From CBDFLS01 sp965249185 (GTDB taxonomy: Bacteria > Chloroflexota > Dehalococcoidia > Lucifugimonadales > Australimonadaceae), in the NCBI GenBank assembly GCA_965249185.1, contig CBDFLS010000002.1, positions 682,001-746,000 on the forward strand: DNA of 64,000 bases. The letters run 5' to 3'. The notes under the pieces were generated by a model that did not search any database, was not told the origin of the DNA, and saw only the letters and a program-made list of their open reading frames with translations. The translations under genes and the position numbers were made by a program. Below are positions 34,001 through 42,961 of this stretch, in pieces. Numbering within the stretch: the stretch's first letter is position 1; each line of letters starts with the position of its first letter.

Positions 34001-35479
34001 CTACCCCAACCGGGAGATGATGGGCCCGATGCCCAGGTCGAACACATCGGTCAACAGCTTCGGATACAGCCCCACCACCATAATAGGCACCAGCAGCACA
34101 CCCATGGCCACGACGTCCACCACCGTAGCGTCGCCGAGGTGGTCGTACCGTGGCAGACGGGGGCCGAAGAGGGTGCGCTGGGCCATCCAGAGGATGTAGG
34201 CCGCCGCCAGCACCACGCCGAAGGCCGCGAGCACCGTGGCCCACCCCCAAACCGGGAAGCTGCCCAGGAACACCAGGAGCTCGGCCACGAAGCCGCTGGT
34301 GCTCGGCAGGCCAAGGGCCGCCAGACCCGCCAGCAGGAACACCACGCCGATGATCGGCATTCGCGCGGCCAGGCCGCCCAGATCGGGTATGTGACGGGTG
34401 TGAGCGCGGTCGTAGATCAGGCCCACCACCACGAAGAGCAGCCCGGTGATGGTGCCGTGGGTGAAGAGCTGAAGCGCCGCGCCGTTGAGCCCCACGGACG
34501 TCAGCTCCGCCGTGGCGGCCCCCAGGGAGGAGATGCCCAGCAGCACGAAGCCCATATGGCTCACGCTGCTATAGGCGATGAGCCGCTTCAGGTCGGTCTG
34601 CCGCATCACGACGAACGCGCCGTACAGCACGCCCACCACCGCCAGCGTCGCCAGCAGCGGCGCGAACGCCACGATCTCCACGGGGAACATGCCGGCGTTG
34701 ATGCGGATGAGCCCGTACCCGCCCATCTTCAGCAGCACCCCCGCCAGCATGACGCTGACCGCCGTGGGGGCATCGGTATGGGCATCGGGGAGCCAGGTGT
34801 GCAGCGGCCACACCGGCAACTTCACCGCGAAGGCCACCAGGAACCCCGCGAACACCAGTTGCGCCGGCACCAGGAGCCGGGTCAGGTCCCGCTGCGCCAG
34901 CACCACCATATCGAAGGTCCGCTCCGCCGCCGGGAACGAGAAGTAGAGGGCCAGAATGGCCGCGAACATGAAGGCCGAGCCCAGGAAGGTGAAGAGCAGG
35001 AACTTCATGGCGGAGTACTCTTTCCGCCCGCTGCCCCAGATGGAGATGAGCATGAACATGGGGAGCAGCTCCAGCTCCCAAAAGATGAAGAAGAGGATGA
35101 AGTCGAGAGAGACAAAGACCCCCATCACGGCCATCTGGAGCACCAGCAGCCAGACGAAGTACTCGCGCACCCGCATCTCGATTCGCCAGGAAGCGAGCAC
35201 CGCGCTCACGCCCAGGATGGCCGTCAACAGCACCATCGGCAGGCTCAGCCCGTCAACGCCCATGTGGTACTGGATGTTGAAGGCGGATATCCAGTCGGCG
35301 CGCTCCTCCCACTGGAAGCCGGGCGTGGTCATCGAGAACCGGGCGAAGAGCACCAGCGCCAGGACCAGGTCCACCAGCGTCACCGCCAGGGCCACGGCCC
35401 GCACCCAGGCGGCGCGGCGCACCACCCCGCCGATGAGCAGGGCGCCCACGAGGGGCGTGAAGACGATGGCTGAGAGCAT
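34001..35479 (-). CDS. nuoM: NADH-quinone oxidoreductase subunit M
   Basis: 492 residues with about 14 helices. Typical motifs: 'FWELELLPMFMLISIWG' with the conserved Glu in helix 5, 'FAVKLPVWPLHTWLPDAHTD' with Lys and the LPDAH signature, 'KMGGYGLIRI', 'RQTDLKRLIAYSSVSHMG'. Antiporter-like proton-pumping subunit of complex I. It lies 12 bases after nuoL. Confidence 0.97.
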   Translation of the reverse strand: MLSAIVFTPLVGALLIGGVVRRAAWVRAVALAVTLVDLVLALVLFARFSMTTPGFQWEERADWISAFNIQYHMGVDGLSLPMVLLTAILGVSAVLASWRIEMRVREYFVWLLVLQMAVMGVFVSLDFILFFIFWELELLPMFMLISIWGSGRKEYSAMKFLLFTFLGSAFMFAAILALYFSFPAAERTFDMVVLAQRDLTRLLVPAQLVFAGFLVAFAVKLPVWPLHTWLPDAHTDAPTAVSVMLAGVLLKMGGYGLIRINAGMFPVEIVAFAPLLATLAVVGVLYGAFVVMRQTDLKRLIAYSSVSHMGFVLLGISSLGAATAELTSVGLNGAALQLFTHGTITGLLFVVVGLIYDRAHTRHIPDLGGLAARMPIIGVVFLLAGLAALGLPSTSGFVAELLVFLGSFPVWGWATVLAAFGVVLAAAYILWMAQRTLFGPRLPRYDHLGDATVVDVVAMGVLLVPIMVVGLYPKLLTDVFDLGIGPIISRLG

Positions 35480-35491
35480 CCGGCTTCCTCT

Positions 35492-37489
35492 CTATTGTTG
35501 CGTCAGGTACACCAGCAGCGTCACCACGATGCCAAGGGAGATGCCCACGCCGTAGGCCTGCGCCTGGCCCGTCTGGAGCTGGGCCATGGCCCGGCCCACG
35601 TTCCGCCCCAACCAGCCCACCAGGTCCACTATCCCGTCCACGATACGCACGTCCACCCAGTCGGTGATGCGGAACAGCCCCCGGTACAGGAGCCGGCGCA
35701 CCACCAGCCCCTCGTAGAAGTGGTCCATGTAGTAGCGCTGGGTCAGCAGGACGTGGACCGGCCGCACCGCTCTGGACAGCCGGTCCGCCGATGCCAGCCG
35801 GGTCCGGTACATCAGCGTGGCCAGCCCCACGCCGGCCAGGGCCAGCGCCGTGGAGCCGGCCGCCACGCCCCAGTTGAACGACGGCGTCTTCTCGCCCAGG
35901 AACTCGGAGAAGGCGTGGGCCGGCACCCCCAGAAAGCCAAAGGTAGGATTTGCCCAAAAGCCAGCGGCCACCGAGGCCACGGCCAGCACCACCATGGGCG
36001 CCACCATCACCAGCGGCGACTCCGCCAGATGCATGTGGTGCGCTTCGTCTCCCGCCCGCGCGGCGGCGGACTGGGTCCGGTCGGACAGGACCTGGGCCTC
36101 CACCCCACCCCGGAACTCGCCGTGGAATGTGAGGTGCACCAGCCGGAAGATATAGAAGGCCGTGAGAAACACGCTGATCGCGGCGAGCCAGAACACCAGC
36201 ATGGACACGGCGCCGCTGGCCGCGTGGGCGCCGCTCCAGGCCACGTTCAGCACCTCGTCCTTGCTCCAGAAGCCGGCCAGCGGAAAGATTCCCGCCAGGC
36301 TCACGGCGGCGATGAGCGTAACCCCATAGGTGATGGGCATGACCCGGCGCAGGCCGCCCATATACCGCATGTCGAAGGTGCCCGTGGCGTGGTTCACGCT
36401 GCCCGCGCTCAGGAACAGGAGACACTTGAAGAAGGCGTGGGTGAACAGGTGGAAGATCGCTATGCCCGGCGCCCCCACGCCCAGCGCCAGCATCATGTAG
36501 CCGAGCTGGCTCATCGTCGAATAGGCCAGCACCCGCTTGATGTCGTTGGACACCAGGCCCATGGTGGCAGCGAAGATGGCCGTGAAGCCGCCGATGACCG
36601 CCACCAGGTTCAGGGCTATCGCCGAGTGCTCGAAGAGAGGGAACATCCTGGCCACCAGGAACACGCCCGCAGCCACCATCGTAGCCGCGTGGATCAGCGA
36701 GCTCACGGGCGTCGGGCCCTCCATGGCATCGGGGAGCCAGGTGTGCAGCGGGAACTGGGCCGACTTCCCCGCCGCTCCCGCGAAGATGCCCACCGCCAGC
36801 CAGGTCACCACGCCCGCCGCCAGGAAGCCGGCCGCCAGGTGAATATCCAGGATGTCGAAGGGATTGAGCCCCCGTGCGGCGAAGTCAGCGCGGTGGAGGA
36901 AGAGATACAGCAGCGCCAGCAGAAAGCCGAAGTCTCCGATCCGGGTCACGATAAACGCCTTCTTGGCCGCCGCCGCCGCCGCCGGCCGGTGGTACCAGAA
37001 GCCGATGAGCAGGAAGGAGGAGAGGCCCACCAGCTCCCAGAAGAAGAAGAGCTGGACCAGGTTCCGCGCCAGCACCACCCCCAGCATGGCGGCGGTGAAG
37101 AGGGACATATAGGCGAAGTACCGGCTGTAGCCGCCGTCGAGGCGCATGTAGCCCTGGGAGTAGACCTGGACCAGCAGGCTCACCCCCGTGACCACGAGCA
37201 GCATGATCGCCGCCAGCGGGTCCAGCAGCACCCCCACCGTCATCTCGAAGCCGCCGGGGCCGCCCACGCTGAACCAGGTGTGGGGCTCGTAGCCCACGGG
37301 CCCGTCGTGGCCCGTGACGGCGCTGAGCGCCCAGATGGAGAGGACCAGCGAGCCGAGGATGGCCAGGATGGTCAGATAGCCGCTAACGCGGTCGTAGGCG
37401 TTGAAAAAGGGGCGAACGACCAGCGCGATAAGGACAAAGGAGGCGAGGGGGAGCGCAATGATTCCCCACACTGCCGCTTCGGGGATCAT
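35492..37489 (-). CDS. nuoL: NADH-quinone oxidoreductase subunit L
   Basis: 665 residues, the largest antiporter-like subunit. 'FFFWELVGLSSFLLIGFWYH', 'GKSAQFPLHTWLPDAMEGPT' with the conserved Lys and the LPDAMEGPTPVSSLIHAATMV block, 'SNDIKRVLAYSTMSQLGYMM', and the long C-terminal region containing the lateral helix. Its ATG follows directly on the stop of the small gene upstream (TAGATG), so it is translationally coupled to it. Confidence 0.97.
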   Translation of the reverse strand: MIPEAAVWGIIALPLASFVLIALVVRPFFNAYDRVSGYLTILAILGSLVLSIWALSAVTGHDGPVGYEPHTWFSVGGPGGFEMTVGVLLDPLAAIMLLVVTGVSLLVQVYSQGYMRLDGGYSRYFAYMSLFTAAMLGVVLARNLVQLFFFWELVGLSSFLLIGFWYHRPAAAAAAKKAFIVTRIGDFGFLLALLYLFLHRADFAARGLNPFDILDIHLAAGFLAAGVVTWLAVGIFAGAAGKSAQFPLHTWLPDAMEGPTPVSSLIHAATMVAAGVFLVARMFPLFEHSAIALNLVAVIGGFTAIFAATMGLVSNDIKRVLAYSTMSQLGYMMLALGVGAPGIAIFHLFTHAFFKCLLFLSAGSVNHATGTFDMRYMGGLRRVMPITYGVTLIAAVSLAGIFPLAGFWSKDEVLNVAWSGAHAASGAVSMLVFWLAAISVFLTAFYIFRLVHLTFHGEFRGGVEAQVLSDRTQSAAARAGDEAHHMHLAESPLVMVAPMVVLAVASVAAGFWANPTFGFLGVPAHAFSEFLGEKTPSFNWGVAAGSTALALAGVGLATLMYRTRLASADRLSRAVRPVHVLLTQRYYMDHFYEGLVVRRLLYRGLFRITDWVDVRIVDGIVDLVGWLGRNVGRAMAQLQTGQAQAYGVGISLGIVVTLLVYLTQQ

Positions 37490-37684
37490 CTACAGTTTCC
37501 TCAATATCTCGTCGGCGACGTGCTCTCGGCCCCTGGGGACCATGACGCGGAAGGGCATCTGCTCGCCGTAGCCGGTGATATCGCCCTCGGGAAGCAGGCG
37601 CACCGGCAGGCCCTCGCCCTCCAGGACCTCCAGCCACATCTCGGCCATCATCAAGTTCGGTACCCGCTTGTATTCAACCCACAT
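37490..37684 (-). CDS. small DUF2007-like protein inside the nuo operon
   Basis: 64 residues from ATG 37684 (AGGTGA five bases upstream; in-frame GTG at 37693 is an alternative). 'VEYKRVPNLMMAEMWLEVLE' followed by 'GEGLPVRLLP' and 'PFRVMVPRGREHVADEIL' fits the short DUF2007 fold (signal-transducing, GlnB-like). It sits between nuoK and nuoL and is coupled to nuoL by TAGATG. Such proteins are not complex I subunits; a regulatory or assembly role is only inference. Confidence 0.7.
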   Translation of the reverse strand: MWVEYKRVPNLMMAEMWLEVLEGEGLPVRLLPEGDITGYGEQMPFRVMVPRGREHVADEILRKL

Positions 37685-37714
37685 AGGCGTCACCTGCCAA
37701 GCAAGGGCGCTGCA

Positions 37715-38065
37715 TCAGCGCCGCAAGAGATTGACCTCCGTAATATCCACCGAGTCGCGGTGCCGGAAGAGGGCGATGACCAGGGCCAGCCCCAATGCCA
37801 CCTCCGCCGCGGCCACCACCACCACGAAGACGGCGAAGGTCTGACCGGTCAACAGCCAGCGAGCGCCCTCCACCGGGTCCGCATCGGCCACGCGCAGGGC
37901 CGCCGGCGTGATGTAGCGCGACATGGCCACGAAGGCCAAGTTCACCGCGTTGAACATGATCTCGATGGACATGATCACCACGATGATGTTGCGCCGCGAA
38001 AGCGCGCCATACAGCCCGATGGCGAAGAGGACCGCGGAGAGGAGAAGGAAGCGCTCTATACCCAT
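37715..38065 (-). CDS. nuoK: NADH-quinone oxidoreductase subunit K
   Basis: 116 residues, three helices, MrpC-like. 'ALSRRNIIVVIMSIEIMFNA' carries the conserved membrane Glu in helix 2, and 'FVVVVAAAEVALGLALVIAL' holds the second Glu in helix 3. The 17-residue loop between them ('RVADADPVEGARWLLTG') is longer than in E. coli. It starts 3 bases after the nuoJ stop. Confidence 0.95.
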   Translation of the reverse strand: MGIERFLLLSAVLFAIGLYGALSRRNIIVVIMSIEIMFNAVNLAFVAMSRYITPAALRVADADPVEGARWLLTGQTFAVFVVVVAAAEVALGLALVIALFRHRDSVDITEVNLLRR

Positions 38066-38068
38066 GGG

Positions 38069-38581
38069 CTACTGCTCCCGCACCAGCGCCAGGGCGCCGA
38101 TGACGGCCGCCAGCAGCAGCACTCCCGCTATCTCGAAGGGCAGCACGAACTCGTTGATCAGCAAACGTCCCAGCGTCTGGGGCGTCTCCACCAGCACCGT
38201 CTCCAGAGGCGCGGGCAAGTCCACCGGCAGCACCCACCACTCCGTCTGCACGATGCCCCACACCAGCACCGCCAGGACCAGCGCGCCCATCGTCATCGCC
38301 ACCGGCTGCACCGGCGTGCTCCGGTTGCCGTGGACCACGTCCCGGGTGAGCATCACGGCGAAGATCACCAGAATGGAGATGGCGCCGGCATAGATGAGCA
38401 CCTGCACCACCGCCAGGAACTCGGCGTTGAGCTGCACAAAGAGCCCCGCCACCCCCAGAAAGCTGAGCACCAGCAGCAGCGCCGCCCTGAAAACGTCGCT
38501 CACGTGCACCACCAGCAGCGCGGCCCCCACGGTCACCGTGGCCAGCACCCAAAAGACCGCCTCCTGAAACACACCCTCCAC
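38069..38581 (-). CDS. nuoJ: NADH-quinone oxidoreductase subunit J
   Basis: 170 residues if the GTG at 38581 is used; GTG 38574 and ATG 38626 are other options and the frame is open to 38683. Five helices: 'AVFWVLATVTVGAALLVVHV', 'LNAEFLAVVQVLIYAGAISI' with the pi-bulge helix and 'VLIYAGAI' signature, 'LVLAVLVWGIV', 'FEIAGVLLLAAVIGALAL'. Membrane-arm subunit of complex I. The 125-base gap to nuoI is the largest inside the cluster. Confidence 0.93.
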   Translation of the reverse strand: MEGVFQEAVFWVLATVTVGAALLVVHVSDVFRAALLLVLSFLGVAGLFVQLNAEFLAVVQVLIYAGAISILVIFAVMLTRDVVHGNRSTPVQPVAMTMGALVLAVLVWGIVQTEWWVLPVDLPAPLETVLVETPQTLGRLLINEFVLPFEIAGVLLLAAVIGALALVREQ

Positions 38582-38680
38582 TAGCTCACGCTCTCCTCTC
38601 CTCACCGGCGCCGTCCGAGCCCCCATGAACACCAACGCGGTCTCGACTGCGGTGGCGGTACAACCCCGGTTCGGGACTAG

Positions 38681-38717
38681 CATGTGGGTCCAGGGCCGAG
38701 CCCTGGCTACTCGAACT
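38681..38717. repeat. intergenic motif copy 1 and hairpin between nuoI and nuoJ
   Basis: TGTGGGTCCAGGGC (38683-38696) is nearly identical to motifs at 43626-43639 and (reverse) 63713-63726. Here CCAGGGC-CGA-GCCCTGG also forms a 7-bp hairpin at 38690-38706, just after the nuoI stop. Confidence 0.5.
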
Positions 38718-39288
38718 CGCCACGGGCGGTGCCCTCCTTGCGCTCCTCCTCCGGGATGTTCTGGGGTCGCTTCGGGTGCCAGTAGAAGGGCTCCCTGCCC
38801 ACCTGCTGCTCGTCGGCCGTCTCCTGGTACGGGTTGTAGCGTTGGCGCTCAAGCTGTGGACGGAACCAGGCGCTGGGTCGCTTCTCCCGCGCCTTGAGCT
38901 GCTCCATCGTGATCACCATGTCCTCGCGCCGGTACGTGGCGGCCTCGAACCCGGTGCCCATGTGCAGCGCGTCGTAGGGGCACGACTCCACGCACAGGCC
39001 GCAGTACATGCACCGCGCCTGGTCGATATCGAACACATCGACCTTGTAGCTGCCTCCCTCCTGCTCGTGCCCGCCGTTGGGGTCCGTGACGATTCGGATG
39101 ATCCCCAGGGGGCAGTACTTGGCGCAGGTGGCGCAGCCCGTGCACCGGTCCTCGTACCAGGTGAACTCCTCGCCCCGGAACCGGGGGTGCTGGGCCACCC
39201 GCTGCTCCGGGTACTGAATGGTGGTGGGACGCCGGAAAAAATTCCTGAGCGTCACCCCGAAGCCCTTGGCTATGCCGAAGCCATACAT
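38707..39288 (-). CDS. nuoI: NADH-quinone oxidoreductase subunit I
   Basis: 193 residues. Two [4Fe-4S] ferredoxin motifs: C49-x2-C52-x2-C55-x3-C59 ('CTGCATCAKYCP') and C93-x2-C96-x2-C99-x3-C103 ('CMYCGLCVESCP'). These are clusters N6a and N6b, which carry electrons toward NuoB. The acidic C-terminal 50 residues go beyond the core. The start lies one base after the nuoH stop region in the next gene's frame, a tight operon junction. Confidence 0.96.
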   Translation of the reverse strand: MYGFGIAKGFGVTLRNFFRRPTTIQYPEQRVAQHPRFRGEEFTWYEDRCTGCATCAKYCPLGIIRIVTDPNGGHEQEGGSYKVDVFDIDQARCMYCGLCVESCPYDALHMGTGFEAATYRREDMVITMEQLKAREKRPSAWFRPQLERQRYNPYQETADEQQVGREPFYWHPKRPQNIPEEERKEGTARGEFE

Positions 39289-39289
39289 A

Positions 39290-40477
39290 TCACCGCACCT
39301 CCGTTCCCATCGACCGCGCCGCCACGACAGCCATTGCCGCCGGCTTGCGCTGCTTGGAGATCAGGTTGCTGAACACGAACACGGACACGATGGCGACTCC
39401 CCAGTTGATGGCCACCATGAACCAGAGCTGGGCCGTGGTCGCCTCCGGCCACACCAGCACTTCCACCGTGGTCACCACGACGTTGATCAGCGTGAGGGGG
39501 AAGAGGAACTTCCACGCGAAGTCGAGGATCTGGTCGATGCGCAGGCGCGGAAGCGTGGCCCGCACCCAGATGAAGAGGAAGGCGAACCCGAAGACCTTGA
39601 GCAGGAACCAGAGGTGCGACGGCAGCACGGCCCATTTCCAGCCTTGAAGGAAGAGCACCGAGAGGAGCGCGCTGGCGATCAGCACGTTGGCGAACTCCGC
39701 GAGCTGGAACGTCCCGAAACGCATGCCGCTGTACTCGGTATGGTAGCCGGCCACGATCTCCGACTCCGCCTCCGAGAGGTCGAAGGGGCTCCGGTTCATC
39801 TCCGCCGAGACCCCCATGATGAACACCGCGAAACCCAGGGGCTGCACCAGGATGAAGGGGAGCCGCTGCGCCTCCACGATGTCGACCAGTGACATGGAGC
39901 CCGCCAGAATCACGACGCCCAGAATGGAGAGGACCACCGGGATCTCGTAGCTCACGAGTTGGGCCACGGCCCGCATGCTGCCGAACATGGCGTAGCGGTT
40001 GACCGAGGCCCAGCCCGCCATGAGAATGGCGATGGTGGCGACGCCGCTCATGGCCACCACATACAGGATGCCCACATTCAGGTCCGCCAGGAAGCTGCCC
40101 GCGCCGAAAGGGACCACCGCCATGATCAGCAGCGTGGGCGCCACCAGAAAGACGGGCGCCACGTTGAACACCCAACGGTCGGCCGCCCGTGGGATGATGT
40201 CCTCCTTGCCCAGCATCTTGAGCAGGTCCGCGATGGGCTGCAACAGCCCGAAGGGTCCAGCCCGGTTGGGGCCCAGCCGCGACTGGAAGCGCCCCAGGAG
40301 CCGCCGCTCTAGCCAGGTGTACAGCGCCGTCAGCAGCAGCAGGGCGTTGACCAGAATAAGGATGAGCACCAGTGCCGCCACGAAGTACGCCGCCCACGAC
40401 CATCCGCTGGGCAGCAGCCCGTCTGCCCAGGTGTACACGTTGCGGTAGATGACGTTCCCCGCCAAGACATCGCCCAC
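39290..40477 (-). CDS. nuoH: NADH-quinone oxidoreductase subunit H
   Basis: 395 residues from a GTG overlapping the nuoD stop (TAGTG). Eight-helix quinone-site subunit: 'ERRLLGRFQSRLGPNRAGPF' and 'GLLQPIADLLKMLGKEDIIP' near residues 60-100, 'LVSYEIPVVLSI', 'NRSPFDLSEAESEIVAGYHT' with the conserved Glu cluster, and 'WVRATLPRLRIDQILDFAWK'. It forms the quinone chamber with NuoB and NuoD. Confidence 0.97.
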   Translation of the reverse strand: MGDVLAGNVIYRNVYTWADGLLPSGWSWAAYFVAALVLILILVNALLLLTALYTWLERRLLGRFQSRLGPNRAGPFGLLQPIADLLKMLGKEDIIPRAADRWVFNVAPVFLVAPTLLIMAVVPFGAGSFLADLNVGILYVVAMSGVATIAILMAGWASVNRYAMFGSMRAVAQLVSYEIPVVLSILGVVILAGSMSLVDIVEAQRLPFILVQPLGFAVFIMGVSAEMNRSPFDLSEAESEIVAGYHTEYSGMRFGTFQLAEFANVLIASALLSVLFLQGWKWAVLPSHLWFLLKVFGFAFLFIWVRATLPRLRIDQILDFAWKFLFPLTLINVVVTTVEVLVWPEATTAQLWFMVAINWGVAIVSVFVFSNLISKQRKPAAMAVVAARSMGTEVR

Positions 40478-41622
40478 TAGCGGTCCACCTCACCCATGTT
40501 GAAGTCCAGGCTGCCTACCGTCACGATCATGTCCGCCAGCTTCCAGCCCACCAGCATCGGCTTCAGCAGCGTCAGGTTGATGAGCGAGGGCGAGCGGATC
40601 TTGCACCGGTAGGGAGCGATGGTCCCGTCGCTCACCAAGTAGAACCCCAGCTCGCCCTTGGGCGCCTCCACCGGCACGTAGGATTCCCCGGGCGGCGGCC
40701 GGAAGAGCATGGATGTGGTGGCCCGCACCGGTCCCGGCTTCACCTGCTGGAAGCACTGCTCCAGGATCCGCAGCGACTGGCGAATCTCGCCCAGCCGCAC
40801 GGCGAAACGATCGTAGTTGTCGCCCGTGGCGCCGGTGACCACGTCGAACTCCACCCGGTCGTACACCTCGTAGGGATTGGCCTTGCGCAGGTCCCAGGCC
40901 ACGCCCGTGCTGCGGAGCACCGGCCCGGTGATGGAGGCGTTGACCGCATCCGCCGCCGAGACCACTCCCACGCCCTTGGTCCGCGCCAGCACCACCTCGT
41001 TGCCGGATAGAAGGGCATCGAGCTCGTCCACGTAGTGGGGCATATCGTCGAGAAATCGCCGCAGGGCGGGCCCGAACTCCTCCGGGGCGTCCTGGAGCAC
41101 ACCGCCGATGCGCATATAGCTGACCGTGATGCGGGCGCCGCAGAGCATCTCGAACATATCCAGGATGCGCTCCCGCTCGCGGAAGCAGTACATCAGCGGC
41201 GTGCCGAAGGCCCCGAGGTCCTGGAGAAAGAAGCCGATGCCGACCAGGTGGCTGGCTATGCGCTGGAGCTCGGCGGCCATGACCCGCAAGTACATCCCCC
41301 GCTCCGGCGGCTCCAGTCCGACCAGCGCCTCGCAGGAGAGGACATAGGCCTGGTTGTTGGTCATGGAGGCCACGTAGTCGAGGCGGTCCGTCAGCGTGAT
41401 CACCTGCGTGTAGGTACGCTCCTCCGCCAGCTTCTCCGAGCCACGGTGCAGGTAACCCATCACCGGTTCCACGTCGAAGATATTCTCGCCGTCGAAGGTG
41501 ATGCGCATGCGGAAGACGCCGTGGGTGCTCGGGTGCTGAGGACCGATATTCACCGTGACCGGCTCGGTCCACAGCGCCACGGCCTCCTCCCGCAAGCCCC
41601 CAGAGTCCGACGAGTCCGCCAT
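40477..41622 (-). CDS. nuoD: NADH-quinone oxidoreductase subunit D
   Basis: 381 residues from ATG 41622 (GGGGGA seven bases upstream; ATG 41637 is alternative). 'NIGPQHPSTHGVFRM' near residue 30, 'YLHRGSEKLAEERTYTQ', 'MTNNQAYVLSCEALVGLEPP', 'RIASHLVGIGFFLQDLGA', and the C-terminal 'SPSLINLTLLKPMLVGWKLA' then 'TVGSLDFNMGEVDR'. Hydrogenase-large-subunit-like quinone-binding subunit; its [NiFe] Cys pairs are absent, as in all complex I. Confidence 0.97.
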   Translation of the reverse strand: MADSSDSGGLREEAVALWTEPVTVNIGPQHPSTHGVFRMRITFDGENIFDVEPVMGYLHRGSEKLAEERTYTQVITLTDRLDYVASMTNNQAYVLSCEALVGLEPPERGMYLRVMAAELQRIASHLVGIGFFLQDLGAFGTPLMYCFRERERILDMFEMLCGARITVSYMRIGGVLQDAPEEFGPALRRFLDDMPHYVDELDALLSGNEVVLARTKGVGVVSAADAVNASITGPVLRSTGVAWDLRKANPYEVYDRVEFDVVTGATGDNYDRFAVRLGEIRQSLRILEQCFQQVKPGPVRATTSMLFRPPPGESYVPVEAPKGELGFYLVSDGTIAPYRCKIRSPSLINLTLLKPMLVGWKLADMIVTVGSLDFNMGEVDR

Positions 41623-41626
41623 GGCT

Positions 41627-42112
41627 CTATCCCCCATGTGGCCAGGTGTAGGGCGACGGAGGCTCCAGGAAATCACGGCGCAGCGGGTGCCCCTCGAAGC
41701 CCTCCCACAGCAGCAGCCGCTTGAGATTGGGGTGCCCGTCGAAGCGCACGCCCATCAGGTCGTAGATCTCCCGCTCCTGGAGGAGGGCGCCCCGCCACAC
41801 CTCCACCACCGAGGGCACCGAGGGCAGCGTGGGCTCATCGCGCCCGTACAGCTTGGTCTTGATGATGGCGCTGGCGTTGCGCTCGATGGACGTGAGGTGG
41901 TAGACGACCTCGAAATACTCCACGTAGTCCACGGCCGAGATGGCGATAAGCAGGTCGAACCGCAGCGCAGGGTCGTCCCGGAGCGTGGCGCACAGCTCCG
42001 CCACCGACCCCGGCGTCACCCACACGGAGCGGTCGTCCGCCTCCAGCACGGCATCGGGGAACCGCTGCCGCAGCGCGGAGGCGAGCTCTTGGCCGGAGAG
42101 CGCTGTGGTCAC
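41627..42112 (-). CDS. nuoC: NADH-quinone oxidoreductase subunit C
   Basis: 161 residues. 'VDYVEYFEVVYHLTSIERN' and the C-terminal 'REIYDLMGVRFDGHPNLKRL' followed by 'LLWEGFEGHPLRRDFLEP' are the classic 30-kDa subunit signature. It is a separate gene from nuoD, with a 4-base gap. Peripheral-arm structural subunit. Confidence 0.96.
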   Translation of the reverse strand: MTTALSGQELASALRQRFPDAVLEADDRSVWVTPGSVAELCATLRDDPALRFDLLIAISAVDYVEYFEVVYHLTSIERNASAIIKTKLYGRDEPTLPSVPSVVEVWRGALLQEREIYDLMGVRFDGHPNLKRLLLWEGFEGHPLRRDFLEPPSPYTWPHGG

Positions 42113-42161
42113 GCCCTATCTCCTCTAGCGGTTGCAGGCCGCCCGAAAGCCAAGGCCGCGC

Positions 42162-42785
42162 TCACCCGCCCGCCGGCCTGCGCAGCAGACTGTAGCGCTT
42201 GATCTTCTCGTGGAGCTGCATAATGCCGTAGAGCAGAGCGTCGGGCCGGGGCGGGCAGCCCGGAACGTAGACGTCCACGGGCATGATGTGGTTCACGCCC
42301 GGCACCACGCTGTAGCCCTGGTAGTAGGGGCCGCCGCTGGTGGCGCACACCCCCATGGCGATGACCCACTTGGGCTCCGCCATCTGGTCGTAGATGCGGC
42401 GGATGGGCGGGGCCATCTTCCACGTGACCGTGCCCGCCACGATCATCAGGTCCGCCTGGCGGGGCGTGGCCCGGAAGGCCTCCATGCCGAAGCGGGCGAT
42501 GTCGAACCGCGACATGGCCGAAGCCATCATCTCGAAGGCGCAGCAGGCCAGGCCGAAGGCCACCGGCCACACGGCGGAGCGGCGCCCCCAGTTCAACAGC
42601 GCATCGACGGAGCTGACGGCGACGTTGCCACGAACGTCATCGGGCACGTCGATGACCGGCTCGGGGAAGGGCTCCTGCGAGCTCCACTTGAGGCCCTCGA
42701 TGGTGGCGCCTTCGATGCGGTCCTGGTCCCACTCCTGGCCGGCGATGGTCTGCACCCCAGGAGCTGCGATACGCTCGGCCTCCAT
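42162..42785 (-). CDS. nuoB: NADH-quinone oxidoreductase subunit B
   Basis: 207 residues from ATG 42785 (GGGGAG six bases upstream). The N2 cluster ligands are C81-C82 ('GLACCAFEMM'), C147 ('MGVCATSGG') and C177 ('VPGCPPRPDAL'). The N-terminal 60 residues are longer than in E. coli. It is the first gene of the operon: no nuoA precedes it, only a divergent translin-family gene. Confidence 0.96.
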   Translation of the reverse strand: MEAERIAAPGVQTIAGQEWDQDRIEGATIEGLKWSSQEPFPEPVIDVPDDVRGNVAVSSVDALLNWGRRSAVWPVAFGLACCAFEMMASAMSRFDIARFGMEAFRATPRQADLMIVAGTVTWKMAPPIRRIYDQMAEPKWVIAMGVCATSGGPYYQGYSVVPGVNHIMPVDVYVPGCPPRPDALLYGIMQLHEKIKRYSLLRRPAGG

Positions 42786-42845
42786 ACGGCACTCCCCTTG
42801 CCCGCGCTTATGCCGCGGCACGCCCCTTCAGACTGCGGCGAGCAT

Positions 42846-42874
42846 AGCATAGCGGGTTGGGGCCCACAAGTGAA
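42846..42874 (-). promoter_or_regulatory. candidate nuo operon promoter
   Basis: On the minus strand TTCACT (42874-42869), exactly 17-base spacer, TATGCT (42851-42846). About 55 bases of leader to the nuoB ATG. Confidence 0.45.
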
Positions 42875-42961
42875 AACGAACACAAGCGCGACCGCCTCTG
42901 GTCACGCTCCGGCGCCTCTGCTACAGTGCGCCCTCGGATCACCCCCCAGGAGCACCCCGCC

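Noticed and set aside
35495..38584. A 1029-codon open frame on the plus strand across nuoL to nuoJ
   Set aside because: It is antisense to well-defined complex I genes. Its His/Gln/Arg-rich composition is the usual shadow of high-GC coding DNA and shows no domain.
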